The translations under genes and the position numbers were made by a program. A DNA stretch of 64,000 bases from Caldifermentibacillus hisashii. GTDB taxonomy: Bacteria > Bacillota > Bacilli > Bacillales > Caldibacillaceae. Under the pieces are notes generated by a model, which worked only from the letters and a program-made list of their open reading frames with translations, ran no database searches and was not told the origin of the DNA. The stretch lies in the NCBI RefSeq assembly GCF_027568575.1, contig NZ_JANUVP010000006.1; one strand, 5' to 3'. Of this stretch, positions 23,806 through 32,881 are shown one piece after another; position 1 is the first letter of the stretch; each line of letters begins with the position of its first letter.

Positions 23806-24666
23806 ATGGGACATTTACAGGCTGGTACAGTTGTTACTCTAGAAGTGGTCAGAAATACGGATTTTGGGCATTTCCTTAGCGATGGGTCAAATGATGTATT
23901 ACTTCATAAAAATGAGCAAAACGGTGACATACAAATTGGTCAAAAAGTGGAAGTGTTTTTATTTCAAGATAAACAAGGACGCTTGACTGCGACAATGTCT
24001 TTACCTGAAGTTCGGGTTGGCACCTATGGCTGGTGTAAAGTTGTTGAAGTGAAAAACGATTTAGGTGTGTTCATCGATATTGGAACAAGTAAAGATATTT
24101 TAATCCATAGAGATGATTTACCAAAGCTCAAGGAAGTTTGGCCGCAAATCGGGGGCAGTTTGTATTGTACATTAAAAACAGATAAACGCGGTCGTCTTCT
24201 GGGAAAATTAGCGACGGAAAATGTAATGGAAGAATTATTCGTAAAAGCGGATCGTAATGTATTAAACAAAAATGTAACGGGCATTGTTTATCGTACTTTA
24301 CATAGCGGTACTTTTATTATCACTGAAGAAGGTTATCGCGGTTTTATCCATGAAAGTCAACGAGATAAGGAACCGCGGGTGGGGGATCGTGTGACAGGGC
24401 GGATTATTGATGTCAAAGTGGATGGAACAGTTAATGTCTCTTTATTAAAGCGAGGATATGAAACATTGGACGATGATGCTGAGAAAATTTATACTTATTT
24501 GCAAAGTCGCGGCGGAAGTATGCCATATTCGGATAAAAGTGCCCCGGAAGATATTGAAAAACGTTTTTCCATGAGTAAGGCTTCCTTTAAACGAGCACTT
24601 GGAAGACTATTAAAAGCAGGAAGAGTGTATCAAGAAGAGGGCTGGACGTATGTAAAGAAAGACTAA
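23806..24666 (+). CDS. cvfB: S1-domain RNA-binding protein CvfB
   Basis: Three S1-like OB folds in series (GHFLSDGSNDVLLHKNE; VFIDIGTSKDILIHRDDLP; GYRGFIHESQRDKEPRVGDRV) and a winged-helix C-terminus (EDIEKRFSMSKASFKRALGRLLKAG) match the CvfB/YitL family of RNA-binding virulence or gene-expression factors. ATG 23806 is preceded by AAGGAAGG; a TTG at 23800 is too close to it. Length 286 aa is as expected. Confidence 0.93.
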   Translation: MGHLQAGTVVTLEVVRNTDFGHFLSDGSNDVLLHKNEQNGDIQIGQKVEVFLFQDKQGRLTATMSLPEVRVGTYGWCKVVEVKNDLGVFIDIGTSKDILIHRDDLPKLKEVWPQIGGSLYCTLKTDKRGRLLGKLATENVMEELFVKADRNVLNKNVTGIVYRTLHSGTFIITEEGYRGFIHESQRDKEPRVGDRVTGRIIDVKVDGTVNVSLLKRGYETLDDDAEKIYTYLQSRGGSMPYSDKSAPEDIEKRFSMSKASFKRALGRLLKAGRVYQEEGWTYVKKD

Positions 24667-24783
24667 ATAGGGGAAGATTCCGGTATTTAGAAGAAAGTGA
24701 ACGAATTTCAATTATATTAAGATATATAAAAATTCACAGCAAAGATGCAAGTTCGGCATAAGGTTTATGTATAATTTTTCAAA

Positions 24784-24815
24784 GACCACCACGTCTAAAA
24801 TTTGACGTGGCGGTT
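24784..24815 (+). terminator. Hairpin after cvfB
   Basis: CCACGTC (24789-24795) and GACGTGG (24804-24810) form a 7-bp stem, extended by flanking pairs, with loop TAAAATTT. No clean T run follows, so it may belong to the adjoining repeat element; a similar AAATT-GACGT-GGCGG-TATCC string recurs at 27777. Confidence 0.5.
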
Positions 24816-24820
24816 ATCCT

Positions 24821-24930
24821 TTAGCTAATAGGAAAGTATAAATTTTTCAATTTCTACTTTCCTAACGCATAAGTGCTCTTGCGGCTCTGCTCTCGCCTAA
24901 AGGCTCGGCAATCGCCGAGTTTTCTTTATT
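24821..24930 (+). repeat. Palindromic repeat element, full copy with terminator-like tail
   Basis: The 36-bp near-palindromic head (TAGGAAAGTA ... TACTTTCCTA) is followed by ~55 bp ending in CTCGGC, loop AATC, GCCGAG (24904-24919) and TTTTCTTTATT. The tail can terminate cvfB transcription, and the Ts run into the ppaC stop codon. Nearly identical to 43856-43965. Confidence 0.9.
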
Positions 24931-25852
24931 CAGCAGCAGCTGTTAACACCGGTACAACTTGTTTTTTCCTAGAAACAACACCTTCTAATAGGGCAGTATT
25001 ATTTTCTAATATCACATTATATGCCTTTTCAACGAGCGCTGTATTCGTACCGAGGGCAAGAGCCGTTGAATTACTGTTTAAAATATCTGTGATCACAAAC
25101 AAAAATAAATCAAGTCCTTTTTCATCGATAACCGATTGAATGGCAGCTTCCACTTCATCTTGTCTTGCCAAAACATCTTGCGGATCAACCGTATTAATCT
25201 GTGCAATAATCACTTTGTTTTCGCCAATATTAAATGGTTTAGCATCAAGGGAAATTAACTGTTCAGCTGTCTTTGAAGAAACATCTGCTCCGGCTTTTAA
25301 CATTGCCATTCCGTATGTTTCCAACTCTACATTAGCAATTTCAGCAAGTTCTTTTGCTGCTTGTATATCTTCTTCAGTGCATGTCGGTGATTTAAAAAGC
25401 AAAGAATCAGATATGATTGCGGAAAGCATAAGACCGGCAATATCTTTCGGAATGACAACATTGTTTTCTTTGTAAAGTTTTTTAATAATCGTTGCTGTAC
25501 ATCCGACCGGTTCAGCACGGTAGTATAATGGATCAGCCGTTTCAAAATTGGCGATCCGATGATGGTCAATAACTTCTAAAACTTTAACGCCTTCTATATC
25601 GTCTGCGCTTTGACCTCGTTCATTATGGTCAACTAAAATCACTTTATCCGTTTCTTCGGTCACTTTTTGGACAAGGCGGGGCGTATCAACTTTGAAATAG
25701 TCAAGCGCATATTGGGTCTCGCTGTTTACTTCACCAAGACGAACCGCTTCTGCATCATACCCCAATTCTTTTTTTAACTCCGCATAAGCGATTGCCGAAC
25801 AAATTGTGTCTGTATCTGGATTTTTATGTCCGAATACGAGTATCTTTTCCAT
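24926..25852 (-). CDS. ppaC: Manganese-dependent inorganic pyrophosphatase
   Basis: Family II pyrophosphatase, DHH superfamily: GHKNPDTDTICSA near the N-terminus, DHNERGQS, EVIDHHRI, and the C-terminal DHHA2 signature SRKKQVVP. It hydrolyses pyrophosphate to drive biosynthetic reactions. The ATG at 25852 is preferred over a longer frame to 25912 because the protein then begins MEKILVFGHKNP like its relatives, 308 aa long. In B. subtilis this gene lies elsewhere, so local synteny ends here. Confidence 0.94.
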   Translation of the reverse strand: MEKILVFGHKNPDTDTICSAIAYAELKKELGYDAEAVRLGEVNSETQYALDYFKVDTPRLVQKVTEETDKVILVDHNERGQSADDIEGVKVLEVIDHHRIANFETADPLYYRAEPVGCTATIIKKLYKENNVVIPKDIAGLMLSAIISDSLLFKSPTCTEEDIQAAKELAEIANVELETYGMAMLKAGADVSSKTAEQLISLDAKPFNIGENKVIIAQINTVDPQDVLARQDEVEAAIQSVIDEKGLDLFLFVITDILNSNSTALALGTNTALVEKAYNVILENNTALLEGVVSRKKQVVPVLTAAAE

Positions 25853-26191
25853 TTGTGCCTCAACTCCACTTCCAAAATTTCTATTCATTTTAACACTAAT
25901 ATGGTACTCCAAATGAAAAAAATTAACAATATTTTCAATGAAATTATTGGAAAATCATACGTTTATGCAAAAATTATTATTTTATAATACTCAAGACTCA
26001 AGAATTATTCGACATACTTCTTCAAATTTCTTGCAAATTATGATATACTTTTATGGTCTGAAATAAGAAGAAAAATAGTAAGATTTAATTAATTCGGTAT
26101 ATGAAAAAAACAATAATTTATTTAAAAGATAAAATATTCCTGGAATATTTTTTTAGAATATGATATAACAAGACTAATAAAATTTTTCTAG

Positions 26192-26220
26192 TATAATTTT
26201 ACCTTTATTTTCTGAAAATT
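26192..26220 (+). promoter_or_regulatory. brnQ promoter -10 and CodY box
   Basis: TATAAT (26192-26197) is followed nine bases later by TATTTTCTGAAAATT (26206-26220), which matches the CodY consensus AATTTTCWGAAAATT at 14 of 15 positions. It overlaps the likely transcription start, fitting repression when branched-chain amino acids and GTP are plentiful. The rest of the gap 25853-26191 is AT-rich without a gene. Confidence 0.85.
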
Positions 26221-26259
26221 CACTATTAAAAGGAGAATAGTACAATCAGGAGGCGCAAA

Positions 26260-27624
26260 ATGGAGAAAGAAAAAGTGTCATTTTCAGAGTATTTAGTGAT
26301 TGGAGTCATGTTATTTGCACTGTTTTTTGGAGCGGGTAATTTAATATTCCCGGCACATCTTGGCCAATTGGCAGGGGAAAACCTTTGGCCGTCGATTTTT
26401 GGATTTTTGATCACGGGTGTTGGATTACCGCTGTTAGGAATTATTGCCATTGGATATTCCGGAACGAATAATTTACAGGAGTTGTCCAGCCGTGTACACC
26501 CTATATACGGTGTTTTATTTACCAGTTTGTTGTATTTAACGATTGGGCCGTTTTTTGCAATTCCGAGAACGGCGACGGTTCCGTTTGAAGTGAGTATCTT
26601 ACCGTTAATGGGAGACGTAAATCCAAAGATTAGCTTATTCATATTTTCATTCCTATTTTTTGCATTGACCCTTTGGTTATCATTAAATCCAAGTAAAATC
26701 GTTGACCGGGTTGGAAAGTTATTATCACCGGCCTTAATCATACTGTTAATTGTTTTAATTGTTCTTTCGGTAATTAACCCGATTGGATCAACGGGCAGGG
26801 CACAAGGTGAATATTTATCAAGTCCGTTTGCAAAAGGTTTTGTAGAAGGCTATAACACGATGGATGCCTTAGCTTCTTTAGTATTTGCAATCATTGTTAT
26901 CAACGCGATTAAGGCATTAGGTCTTAAATCAAACAAAGGAATTTTGCTGGCAACTTTCAAATCAGGTGTTATTTCAGCGCTTTTCCTCGGAATTATTTAT
27001 ATTGGGATTGCGTACATGGGCTCAATCACTGTTCAAACGTTTGGTTTGTTTGATACAGGCGGACCGGTGTTAAGCAATGTTTCCTCATATTATTTAGGTA
27101 CGCTTGGTTTAATCATGCTGGCAATGATTATGATTCTTGCCTGCTTAACAACAAGCATTGGTCTGATAACTTCCTGTGCAGAATATTTTAATACGCTTTT
27201 ACCTAATGTAAGTTATAAAGTGCTGGCAATTATTTTTTCCGTTGTCTCATTTGTTATCGCCAACTTTGGGCTGGCTAACATAATTGCATTCTCGGTTCCG
27301 GTATTAATGTTTCTCTATCCATTGACAATTGTGCTTATGTTATTAACATTTGTTTCGCCATTGTTTGACCATTCGCAAATTGTATATGCAGGAACAATCG
27401 GTGTCACTTTCTTAATTAGTATTGTTGATGGATTGAAAGCACTATGTGATTCGTTAAATATAGATTATTTTGGCTGGTTGTCATCAATCATATCTTTTTA
27501 TAATGATTTCCTGCCTTTATATAGTCAAGGTTTAGGTTGGTTAGTTCCGGCCGTAATTGCCATCGTGTTAACAACAGTAATCAGTAAATTTTTTGTAAGG
27601 GAAGGAAAAACGGTTATTCAATAG
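26260..27624 (+). CDS. brnQ: Branched-chain amino acid transport protein BrnQ
   Basis: Twelve-segment secondary transporter for Leu, Ile and Val with cation symport. The N-terminal LFALFFGAGNLIFPAHLGQLAG is the family signature, followed by FAIPRTATVPFEVS and repeated hydrophobic helices to residue ~445. 454 aa is full length. The ATG follows AGGAGGCGCAAA. Control by CodY is indicated by the box upstream, and a terminator follows. Confidence 0.95.
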   Translation: MEKEKVSFSEYLVIGVMLFALFFGAGNLIFPAHLGQLAGENLWPSIFGFLITGVGLPLLGIIAIGYSGTNNLQELSSRVHPIYGVLFTSLLYLTIGPFFAIPRTATVPFEVSILPLMGDVNPKISLFIFSFLFFALTLWLSLNPSKIVDRVGKLLSPALIILLIVLIVLSVINPIGSTGRAQGEYLSSPFAKGFVEGYNTMDALASLVFAIIVINAIKALGLKSNKGILLATFKSGVISALFLGIIYIGIAYMGSITVQTFGLFDTGGPVLSNVSSYYLGTLGLIMLAMIMILACLTTSIGLITSCAEYFNTLLPNVSYKVLAIIFSVVSFVIANFGLANIIAFSVPVLMFLYPLTIVLMLLTFVSPLFDHSQIVYAGTIGVTFLISIVDGLKALCDSLNIDYFGWLSSIISFYNDFLPLYSQGLGWLVPAVIAIVLTTVISKFFVREGKTVIQ

Positions 27625-27650
27625 AATGAAAGATGCATATAATGTATTTG

Positions 27651-27682
27651 AGCTGTCTCTAAGATTGGGGACAGTTCTTCTT
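27651..27682 (+). terminator. Terminator of brnQ
   Basis: GAGCTGTCTC pairs with GGGGACAGTTC through mostly Watson-Crick and a few G-T pairs around TAAGATT, followed by TTCTTTT. Confidence 0.75.
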
Positions 27683-27684
27683 TT

Positions 27685-27727
27685 GGCTAATTAGGAAAGT
27701 ATAAATTTTTCAGCTTCTTTACGCAAA
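27685..27727 (+). repeat. Degenerate copy of the palindromic repeat head
   Basis: GGAAAGTATAAATTTTTCA is shared with the copies at 24821 and 43856, but the right arm is replaced by CTTCTTTACGC. Confidence 0.65.
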
Positions 27728-27730
27728 AAA

Positions 27731-27763
27731 AGTGACTATTTGGTACCCCACCAAATAGTCACT
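27731..27763 (-). terminator. Perfect 14-bp hairpin, minus-strand terminator
   Basis: AGTGACTATTTGGT (27731-27744) and ACCAAATAGTCACT (27750-27763) pair perfectly around ACCCC. On the minus strand seven Ts follow, so it would stop transcription from the small membrane protein gene. Confidence 0.8.
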
Positions 27764-27796
27764 GATTGATAACCGACAAATTAGACGTAGGCGGGT

Positions 27797-27845
27797 ATCC
27801 CTCTCCCACCAATCTTTGCCGTTTGACTCGAATTTGGAGAGGGAT
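27797..27845. repeat. 10-bp inverted repeat
   Basis: ATCCCTCTCC (27797-27806) and GGAGAGGGAT (27836-27845) are perfect complements 29 bases apart. It may be the remnant of a mobile or regulatory element between the terminator and the small membrane protein gene. Confidence 0.5.
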
Positions 27846-27871
27846 CCTTGACTTACGTAAAAAATCGCCGT

Positions 27872-28051
27872 TTACCGAGTTTTTATATGAATATTTTTTC
27901 TGTTTTCTTTTGCAAGCGCTTGATAGATTCCCAACCCCAAGAAAATCATTGTTAAAACAAACATGATTAAAGCAGTTCCATAAGACCCTGACATACTCAC
28001 AACCCAATAAAGAAGCATAAAAATAAGTGATACGACAAATGATAAATTCAT
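27872..28051 (-). CDS. Small membrane protein, 59 aa
   Basis: Two predicted membrane helices (FVVSLIFMLLYWVVSM and ALIMFVLTMIFLGLGIYQAL) and a basic C-terminal tail. ATG 28051 is preceded at good distance by GGAAAGGGG. No family is recognised. A hairpin terminator lies ~110 bases downstream. Overlapping longer frames on either strand have no ribosome site. Confidence 0.65.
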   Translation of the reverse strand: MNLSFVVSLIFMLLYWVVSMSGSYGTALIMFVLTMIFLGLGIYQALAKENRKNIHIKTR

Positions 28052-28267
28052 ATATAAAAACCCCTTTCCGACCGTTAAAATGAAAATTATTAAACACTTT
28101 GTCAAATTTGTTACATTTTATTGTCTATATTTTAAAACTCCGGTGAAAAAAAGTAAAGAAATATGATTGCGATTTCATTATTTTTATATAACCAATTGTC
28201 GTTGATTTACAATTGTAGAAAATCTATATTTTTTTGGAAAAACGAAAGGCAAAAGAGGGAGTACATC

Positions 28268-29047
28268 ATGAAAAAATTTTTCCTTGGCTTCATTATTTCT
28301 GTTTTTGTATTAATGATTTTCGGATTTAATAAGAGGACTGATTTTTTTCAGACCAACAAAATAATCCCGCCGGACCAAGTGAAAGGAATGAAAGCGGAAA
28401 ATATGGATGATACTTATTTAAATTATTTTCAATCAGTCTTGGAAACGAAGGGAAAATTAAAGATTGCAGTAATGGGTAGCAGTGTAACAAAAGGAACCGG
28501 TTCCTCATCACCAAAAATGAGTTGGCCATCTAGGCTTAAAACTTTTTTACAAGAAAGGAATGAATTAAAATACCGGGACATTCAGCTTGTCAATTACGGG
28601 TTTTCCGGATTTAAGGTAGAAGATTTATTGAAAGAAGGAAAAGCTGATCAACTGATTTTGGAAAAGCCGGACTTTATTATTCTGGAAACATGTATCATTA
28701 ATAACTATCGACAATCATCAACCTTATTTGAAACAATAAAATACATTGATGATTTAGTCAATAAAATAAAGAAAGAACTTCCCGGTGCAAAAATCCTAAT
28801 TATTTCACCAAATCCGATCCTTTCTTCTAATAAAAACCAAGTCGGCTTAACGTATGAGGATTACCAAATGCAAACCGCGGCCTATTTCCAACAAGAAGGA
28901 TTAAACTATATGAATATTTACGACGAAATGAATAAATTGCTCTCCCAAAATAACCATAAACTTCAAGATTATTTGGCTGACGAAATTCACCCGAATGATC
29001 AAGGATATCAAGTTTGGTTTGAAATTTTACTCAAACATTTATTTTGA
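28268..29047 (+). CDS. Exported SGNH/GDSL hydrolase
   Basis: A signal peptide or N-terminal anchor (KKFFLGFIISVFVLMIFGF) precedes an SGNH esterase domain. Block I is VMGSSVTKGTG with the nucleophile Ser, and the C-terminal block V is ADEIHPNDQGY with the Asp-x2-His pair. The Gly-Ser-Ser form replaces the usual Gly-Asp-Ser. It probably removes acyl groups from a cell-surface glycan or lipid. ATG 28268 follows GAGGGAGTACATC. No operon partners are seen. Confidence 0.82.
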   Translation: MKKFFLGFIISVFVLMIFGFNKRTDFFQTNKIIPPDQVKGMKAENMDDTYLNYFQSVLETKGKLKIAVMGSSVTKGTGSSSPKMSWPSRLKTFLQERNELKYRDIQLVNYGFSGFKVEDLLKEGKADQLILEKPDFIILETCIINNYRQSSTLFETIKYIDDLVNKIKKELPGAKILIISPNPILSSNKNQVGLTYEDYQMQTAAYFQQEGLNYMNIYDEMNKLLSQNNHKLQDYLADEIHPNDQGYQVWFEILLKHLF

Positions 29048-29140
29048 GATAATTTTTAGAAGATGTTCAAATAATCCGGTAAAAAGCAAATTTTCTATTC
29101 TTTCTTGGATAAGAAAACGTATGCGCTGGAGCCTCGGTAC

Positions 29141-29161
29141 CTGAACTATTCAGTTTTTTTT
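29141..29161 (+). terminator. Short terminator after the SGNH hydrolase
   Basis: CTGAA, loop CTA, TTCAG followed by eight Ts. The stem is only 5 bp. Confidence 0.55.
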
Positions 29162-29242
29162 ATCTCACTTTTACATATTTATTTTCTTCCATAAAAATGT
29201 GTATTAAGATAGGGTTAGATTTTTTTATGGGAGGAACAAGTT

Positions 29243-29731
29243 ATGTTACGTATTCGTGAAGCTGAAGTAGAAGATTTACCGGACATGTTAGCTATTTATA
29301 ATTATGCGATTAAAAATTGGACGGCGACTTTTGATCTTGAAGAACAAACGCTACATCAGAGAAGAAAATGGTTTAATCAGCACGGTGATAAATATCCTCT
29401 CATTGTTGCCGAAGTAGATGGAACAGTAGCAGGTTACTGCAGCCTCAGTCCATTTAAAGATAAAAAAGCATATGAAAAAACTGTAGAGATATCGATTTAT
29501 CTTTCCGAAGCATATCACGGGTTTGGTATCGGCAAAAAACTAATGGAAGAGATAATCTCCAGGGCAGAACAATTAAACTACCATACGATCATTGCTGTGA
29601 TTACCGGTGGGAATAAAGCAAGCGTAAAACTCCATGAAAAATTCGGATTTGAATTTGCCGGATGTTTGAAAGAAGTAGGGTATAAATTCGGGGAATGGTT
29701 GGATGTTTGCTACTATCAGTTACGCCTGTAG
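29243..29731 (+). CDS. GNAT N-acetyltransferase, phosphinothricin acetyltransferase-like
   Basis: GNAT of the Pat/YncA group: IREAEVEDLPDMLAIYNYAI, SIYLSEAYHGFGIGKKLMEEII (acetyl-CoA loop), ITGGNKASVKLHEKFGFEFAG and a final KFGEWLDVCYYQL. Relatives acetylate phosphinothricin, methionine sulfone or similar amino compounds. 162 aa is normal. GGGAGGAACAAGTT precedes the ATG. Confidence 0.87.
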   Translation: MLRIREAEVEDLPDMLAIYNYAIKNWTATFDLEEQTLHQRRKWFNQHGDKYPLIVAEVDGTVAGYCSLSPFKDKKAYEKTVEISIYLSEAYHGFGIGKKLMEEIISRAEQLNYHTIIAVITGGNKASVKLHEKFGFEFAGCLKEVGYKFGEWLDVCYYQLRL

Positions 29732-29884
29732 AAGCCGCCATCGTGTACACATAATTTATTCCTAAAATTTCTTATTAGTTTAAACTCAGTTCCTTGTTCG
29801 AACTCTATACTTTCTATTATGTTCATACCTTTGAAAGGAATCGGGCAAACTGATAATAAATTCGAACTGGGGGCTGTATAACAA

Positions 29885-30145
29885 ATGAAGATTGAAGGAA
29901 TGATCATATCCGGGGAATTCGATAAGAATGCGCAGGAATTTACGATCCAAAAAATTAAAAATTGGTATACCGAGACAGTAGTAAAAGAAGAGCAAGTTGA
30001 AAAATTATATGCTTATTTAATACGAAATAAGGAAGCAGAGGAGCAAATACTCACTCTTTACGATCAATTATTGGTCCGACTAACAAAAGATGAAATGAGC
30101 CTATTGCTATCCGATTTAGAAAATGTAGTTTCTCTTTATCAGTAG
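29885..30145 (+). CDS. Hypothetical protein, 86 aa
   Basis: Charged helical protein (AQEFTIQKIKNWYTETVVKE..., EEQILTLYDQLLVRLTKDEMSLLL) with GGGGGCTGTATAACAA before the ATG. No family recognised, and no signal or membrane segment. Confidence 0.6.
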   Translation: MKIEGMIISGEFDKNAQEFTIQKIKNWYTETVVKEEQVEKLYAYLIRNKEAEEQILTLYDQLLVRLTKDEMSLLLSDLENVVSLYQ

Positions 30146-30531
30146 TATCAAAGTGTGCCAATTAACGGAATAACTTTTCGAAAATGCGTCGGGACTAGAA
30201 AGAATTAATAAAATTTATAAACCCGTTTACTGATAACTGCGAAAATGCGTCTGTGTCTGCCCCATTGGCAACTTTTTTCCAGGTGTTCAAACTAACTTCA
30301 GGAAAAAGCCAGACGCATTTTTTCTTCATGCAGTGTGATTTTTACTATTAATGAATATGTTTTAAAGAAAAAGCTTCACACATTTTCTTCGTTCGGTGTG
30401 ATAGTAATGGAGGAAATCAAAGTCCTCCCGACGCCACGCTTAAGCGACAGGACGTGGATAGGCATACGTTTCAACAGGGCACCCTTAGCCGGCCGGTTTA
30501 TATGTCAAAATGTGCGGCACATATGTTTTTC
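30146..30531. other. Intergenic region with long-loop hairpin
   Basis: AAAATGCGTCTG (30242-30253) pairs with CAGACGCATTTT (30310-30321), followed by Ts; the 56-base loop is unusual for a terminator. The left arm is also present at 30179-30189 (CGAAAATGCGTC). Further right, GGAGGAAATCAAAGTCCTCC (30411-30430) is another small hairpin. No gene is supported. Confidence 0.5.
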
Positions 30532-31722
30532 CTATTTTGCGAACAATTTATTTTCATTCGGTAAAAGTGCTGCCAAAACCGCACCGATTAACGGTAATAA
30601 AGAAAGTATCGTAAAGACGGTCGATACGCCTAATAAATCCGAAATACTGCCTAAGAACACAGAACCGATTCCCCCTGCACCAACACCGAAACCAATTGAT
30701 AATCCGGATGCCAGTGCAATATTTTTCGGTAATAATAATTGCATATAAACAACACTGATAGAAAAAGAAGAAAGTACAGTAAAGCCGAATAAAAGCAACA
30801 CGATTACGGAGAGAAAACCACTGGTATGTGGGAAAAGTAACGCGAATGGTGTTGCCAAAAACATGGAACCGACCATGAGCCGTTTCATCCCAATTCGATC
30901 CGATAGCAAACCGCCAATAAATGTTCCAAGGGCCCCTGCTCCGACAAAAATAAAATTCAATAGTTCTGATTGCTCCAAAGTTAAGTTGCTTAAATAAAAA
31001 GGTAAAAAGATAACGACTCCAACCTGACACCATGACCGTAATAAAATGACCGTGACTAATAAAATGGTGCCGGGCAAATGATTTTCTCCCGGTAGTTCCT
31101 TCTTCTTAAACTGAAAATCTTTCACTTTCCCGTTAAGCCAGTTTAACAATGGAACGGTCAACACCAGGGATAACAAAGCAAGAGGTAAAAGCCAGATCAG
31201 ACCATCAATTCCGGTATGAACGAGAAATAACGGAATCATTAACGGTCCAAAAGCTTGCCCTCCATTTCCGCCAACCTGAAAAATTGCCTGAGCCAACCCT
31301 TTCTTTGTACCTGATGCAAAATGAGTCCCTCTTGAAGCTTCCGGATGAAATACACCTGAACCGAATCCTGAAATCGCAACAAAAATTAATAACCAAATTA
31401 AATTCGGTGCAATTGCAGTTAGTGCCAACCCTGATATCGAGAGAAATAAACCGACAGCAAAAAACCATACCCGTGGCTTTCGATCAGTTAACACACCGAA
31501 AATGGGCTGTGTAATGGAAGAAGTTAAATAGGAAATTAGTACAATTAATGTTGATTGCGTATAGTTAAGATTGAATGCGTCTTTATACATAACTACAAGT
31601 GCCGGTACCATACCGGTCGTGACTAAGTCATTTAAAAAATGTGCCCCGCTAAACGTGTATAGTGCCCGCCGATAAAAACTACCTTCACCAACAATTGGGG
31701 CATTTTCAATCTTTGCTTGCAT
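30532..31722 (-). CDS. MFS transporter, fosmidomycin resistance (Fsr/YfnC) family
   Basis: A 12-helix MFS exporter. Early landmarks are YTFSGAHFLNDLVTTGMVPALVVMY and FGVLTDRKPRVWFF; then GSGVFHPEASRGTHFASG, and later GLLSDRIGMKRLM. The HFLNDL and FHPEAS motifs are what place it in the Fsr group rather than general drug exporters. The actual substrate is unknown. The ATG is at 31722 with only weak ribosome site sequence (GCAGGCGATTTT). Confidence 0.86.
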   Translation of the reverse strand: MQAKIENAPIVGEGSFYRRALYTFSGAHFLNDLVTTGMVPALVVMYKDAFNLNYTQSTLIVLISYLTSSITQPIFGVLTDRKPRVWFFAVGLFLSISGLALTAIAPNLIWLLIFVAISGFGSGVFHPEASRGTHFASGTKKGLAQAIFQVGGNGGQAFGPLMIPLFLVHTGIDGLIWLLPLALLSLVLTVPLLNWLNGKVKDFQFKKKELPGENHLPGTILLVTVILLRSWCQVGVVIFLPFYLSNLTLEQSELLNFIFVGAGALGTFIGGLLSDRIGMKRLMVGSMFLATPFALLFPHTSGFLSVIVLLLFGFTVLSSFSISVVYMQLLLPKNIALASGLSIGFGVGAGGIGSVFLGSISDLLGVSTVFTILSLLPLIGAVLAALLPNENKLFAK

Positions 31723-32106
31723 AAAATCGCCTGCTTTCAGTTACTAAAAAAAGGATATATTTCGTATTTTAACATAAAAGTGATGTGAGTCGGTTAAGAA
31801 TTTTTTGCATTTATAGTTAAGAGGAATTCGACTAATGTTTTTTCGACATTTATAAACTTTTGCTAAAAATATAGATGGTTTTCAATCGTCAAATGAAATA
31901 GTACAGCCAAATACAGACAAATTGGCAACATATTCAACATATTTATCTTTTGTTTGACAAAATTTCAACAGCATTTGTGAGAAACTGTCGAACAATTTTT
32001 AAAGGGTTTCCGTTCATATTGTCAAATTTATTTATATACAGGTAAAAATTGTTTGATTTTGCGAAAATTCACCGGTAGAAGATTTATTGGAAAAGGGGAG
32101 AGTAAG
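31723..32106. other. AT-rich gap between divergent genes, no element recognised
   Basis: Several TTGACA/TTCGAC-like strings occur (for example TTGACA at 31954-31959) but none pairs with a good -10. Regulatory sequence for the two divergent genes is likely here, but I cannot define it. Confidence 0.4.
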
Positions 32107-32841
32107 TTGTACTGGAGAATAAGTGACTTTACAGAAGAGATTAAACAAGCTGTCGGGGACGAAAAATTGAATCGAAAAACGGTGGATATTTGGTTTAAAA
32201 AATTGGAAGAGGAAAGAATCCATTATGTCAATCGAACAGAAGATACAAATGAAAAGGTATATAATGAGCTTGATTTACGAATCGGCATTTTTATAAAAAA
32301 GAAGCGAAATGAAAATTGGTCACTAAATGCTATTTTTAATGAGATTGCCGATCAGTTGGAAGTTCGACCATTTCCCGTTGAACATCTCGAACCAGCTAAA
32401 AATGAATTACCGGTCCCGTCAATTGCTAATATGTTGCAGCATTTGAATCTGAATCGCTTTAAAGAGGAACTACTTGTTGAGATTCGAGGTGCTATAGAAG
32501 AAGTTGCCGCCGGTCAGTTGCTTGAGTTGAAAAACCAAGTTGAATCAATCGCCCAGCGGATATCAGCACCGGATAAAACAGAAGATGAGAGAGAAAGAAG
32601 ATTTCAAGATATGATCGTAAAAAGGCGAGTCGAGTACCAACTGGAAAAAGAGGCACTTCTGCTTTGGACAGCGAAACCGGTGGAAGAACGTTTCAAAAAG
32701 GTTGGATTGCTACGGAAAGAGGAAGACATTACAAAAAGAGATCTATTTGTTAAAGATTTTATTAATCGCCATTTTGCTGAACGCTTAAAGAAAGAAATTA
32801 TTTTTGAAGAAAATGCTAAACAAGAAGAGTTACCGGTTTAA
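32107..32841 (+). CDS. MerR-like HTH protein with long helical region
   Basis: The start LYWRISDFTEEIKQAVGDEKLNRKTVDIWFKKLEEERIHYVNR looks like a MerR-type DNA-binding head as in RacA and related chromosome-associated proteins. A helical middle follows, then a conserved-looking basic tail (KRRVEYQLEKEALLLWTAKP). I do not recognise a named family. TTG at 32107 is chosen because AAAAGGGGAG ends about six bases upstream; frame-open sequence extends to 32053 without a site. Confidence 0.65.
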   Translation: MYWRISDFTEEIKQAVGDEKLNRKTVDIWFKKLEEERIHYVNRTEDTNEKVYNELDLRIGIFIKKKRNENWSLNAIFNEIADQLEVRPFPVEHLEPAKNELPVPSIANMLQHLNLNRFKEELLVEIRGAIEEVAAGQLLELKNQVESIAQRISAPDKTEDERERRFQDMIVKRRVEYQLEKEALLLWTAKPVEERFKKVGLLRKEEDITKRDLFVKDFINRHFAERLKKEIIFEENAKQEELPV

Positions 32842-32881
32842 ACATTTTATAAGTCAGGGAGGGATGGTGGCTTGGGTAATG

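Noticed and set aside
27759..28097. Minus-strand open frame of 112 codons overlapping the small membrane protein gene
   Set aside because: No ribosome site, and it runs through a terminator hairpin; the 59-aa frame has a strong site and membrane-helix composition.
30335..30748. Plus-strand open frame of 137 codons
   Set aside because: Mostly antisense to the Fsr-family transporter gene and without a credible start.
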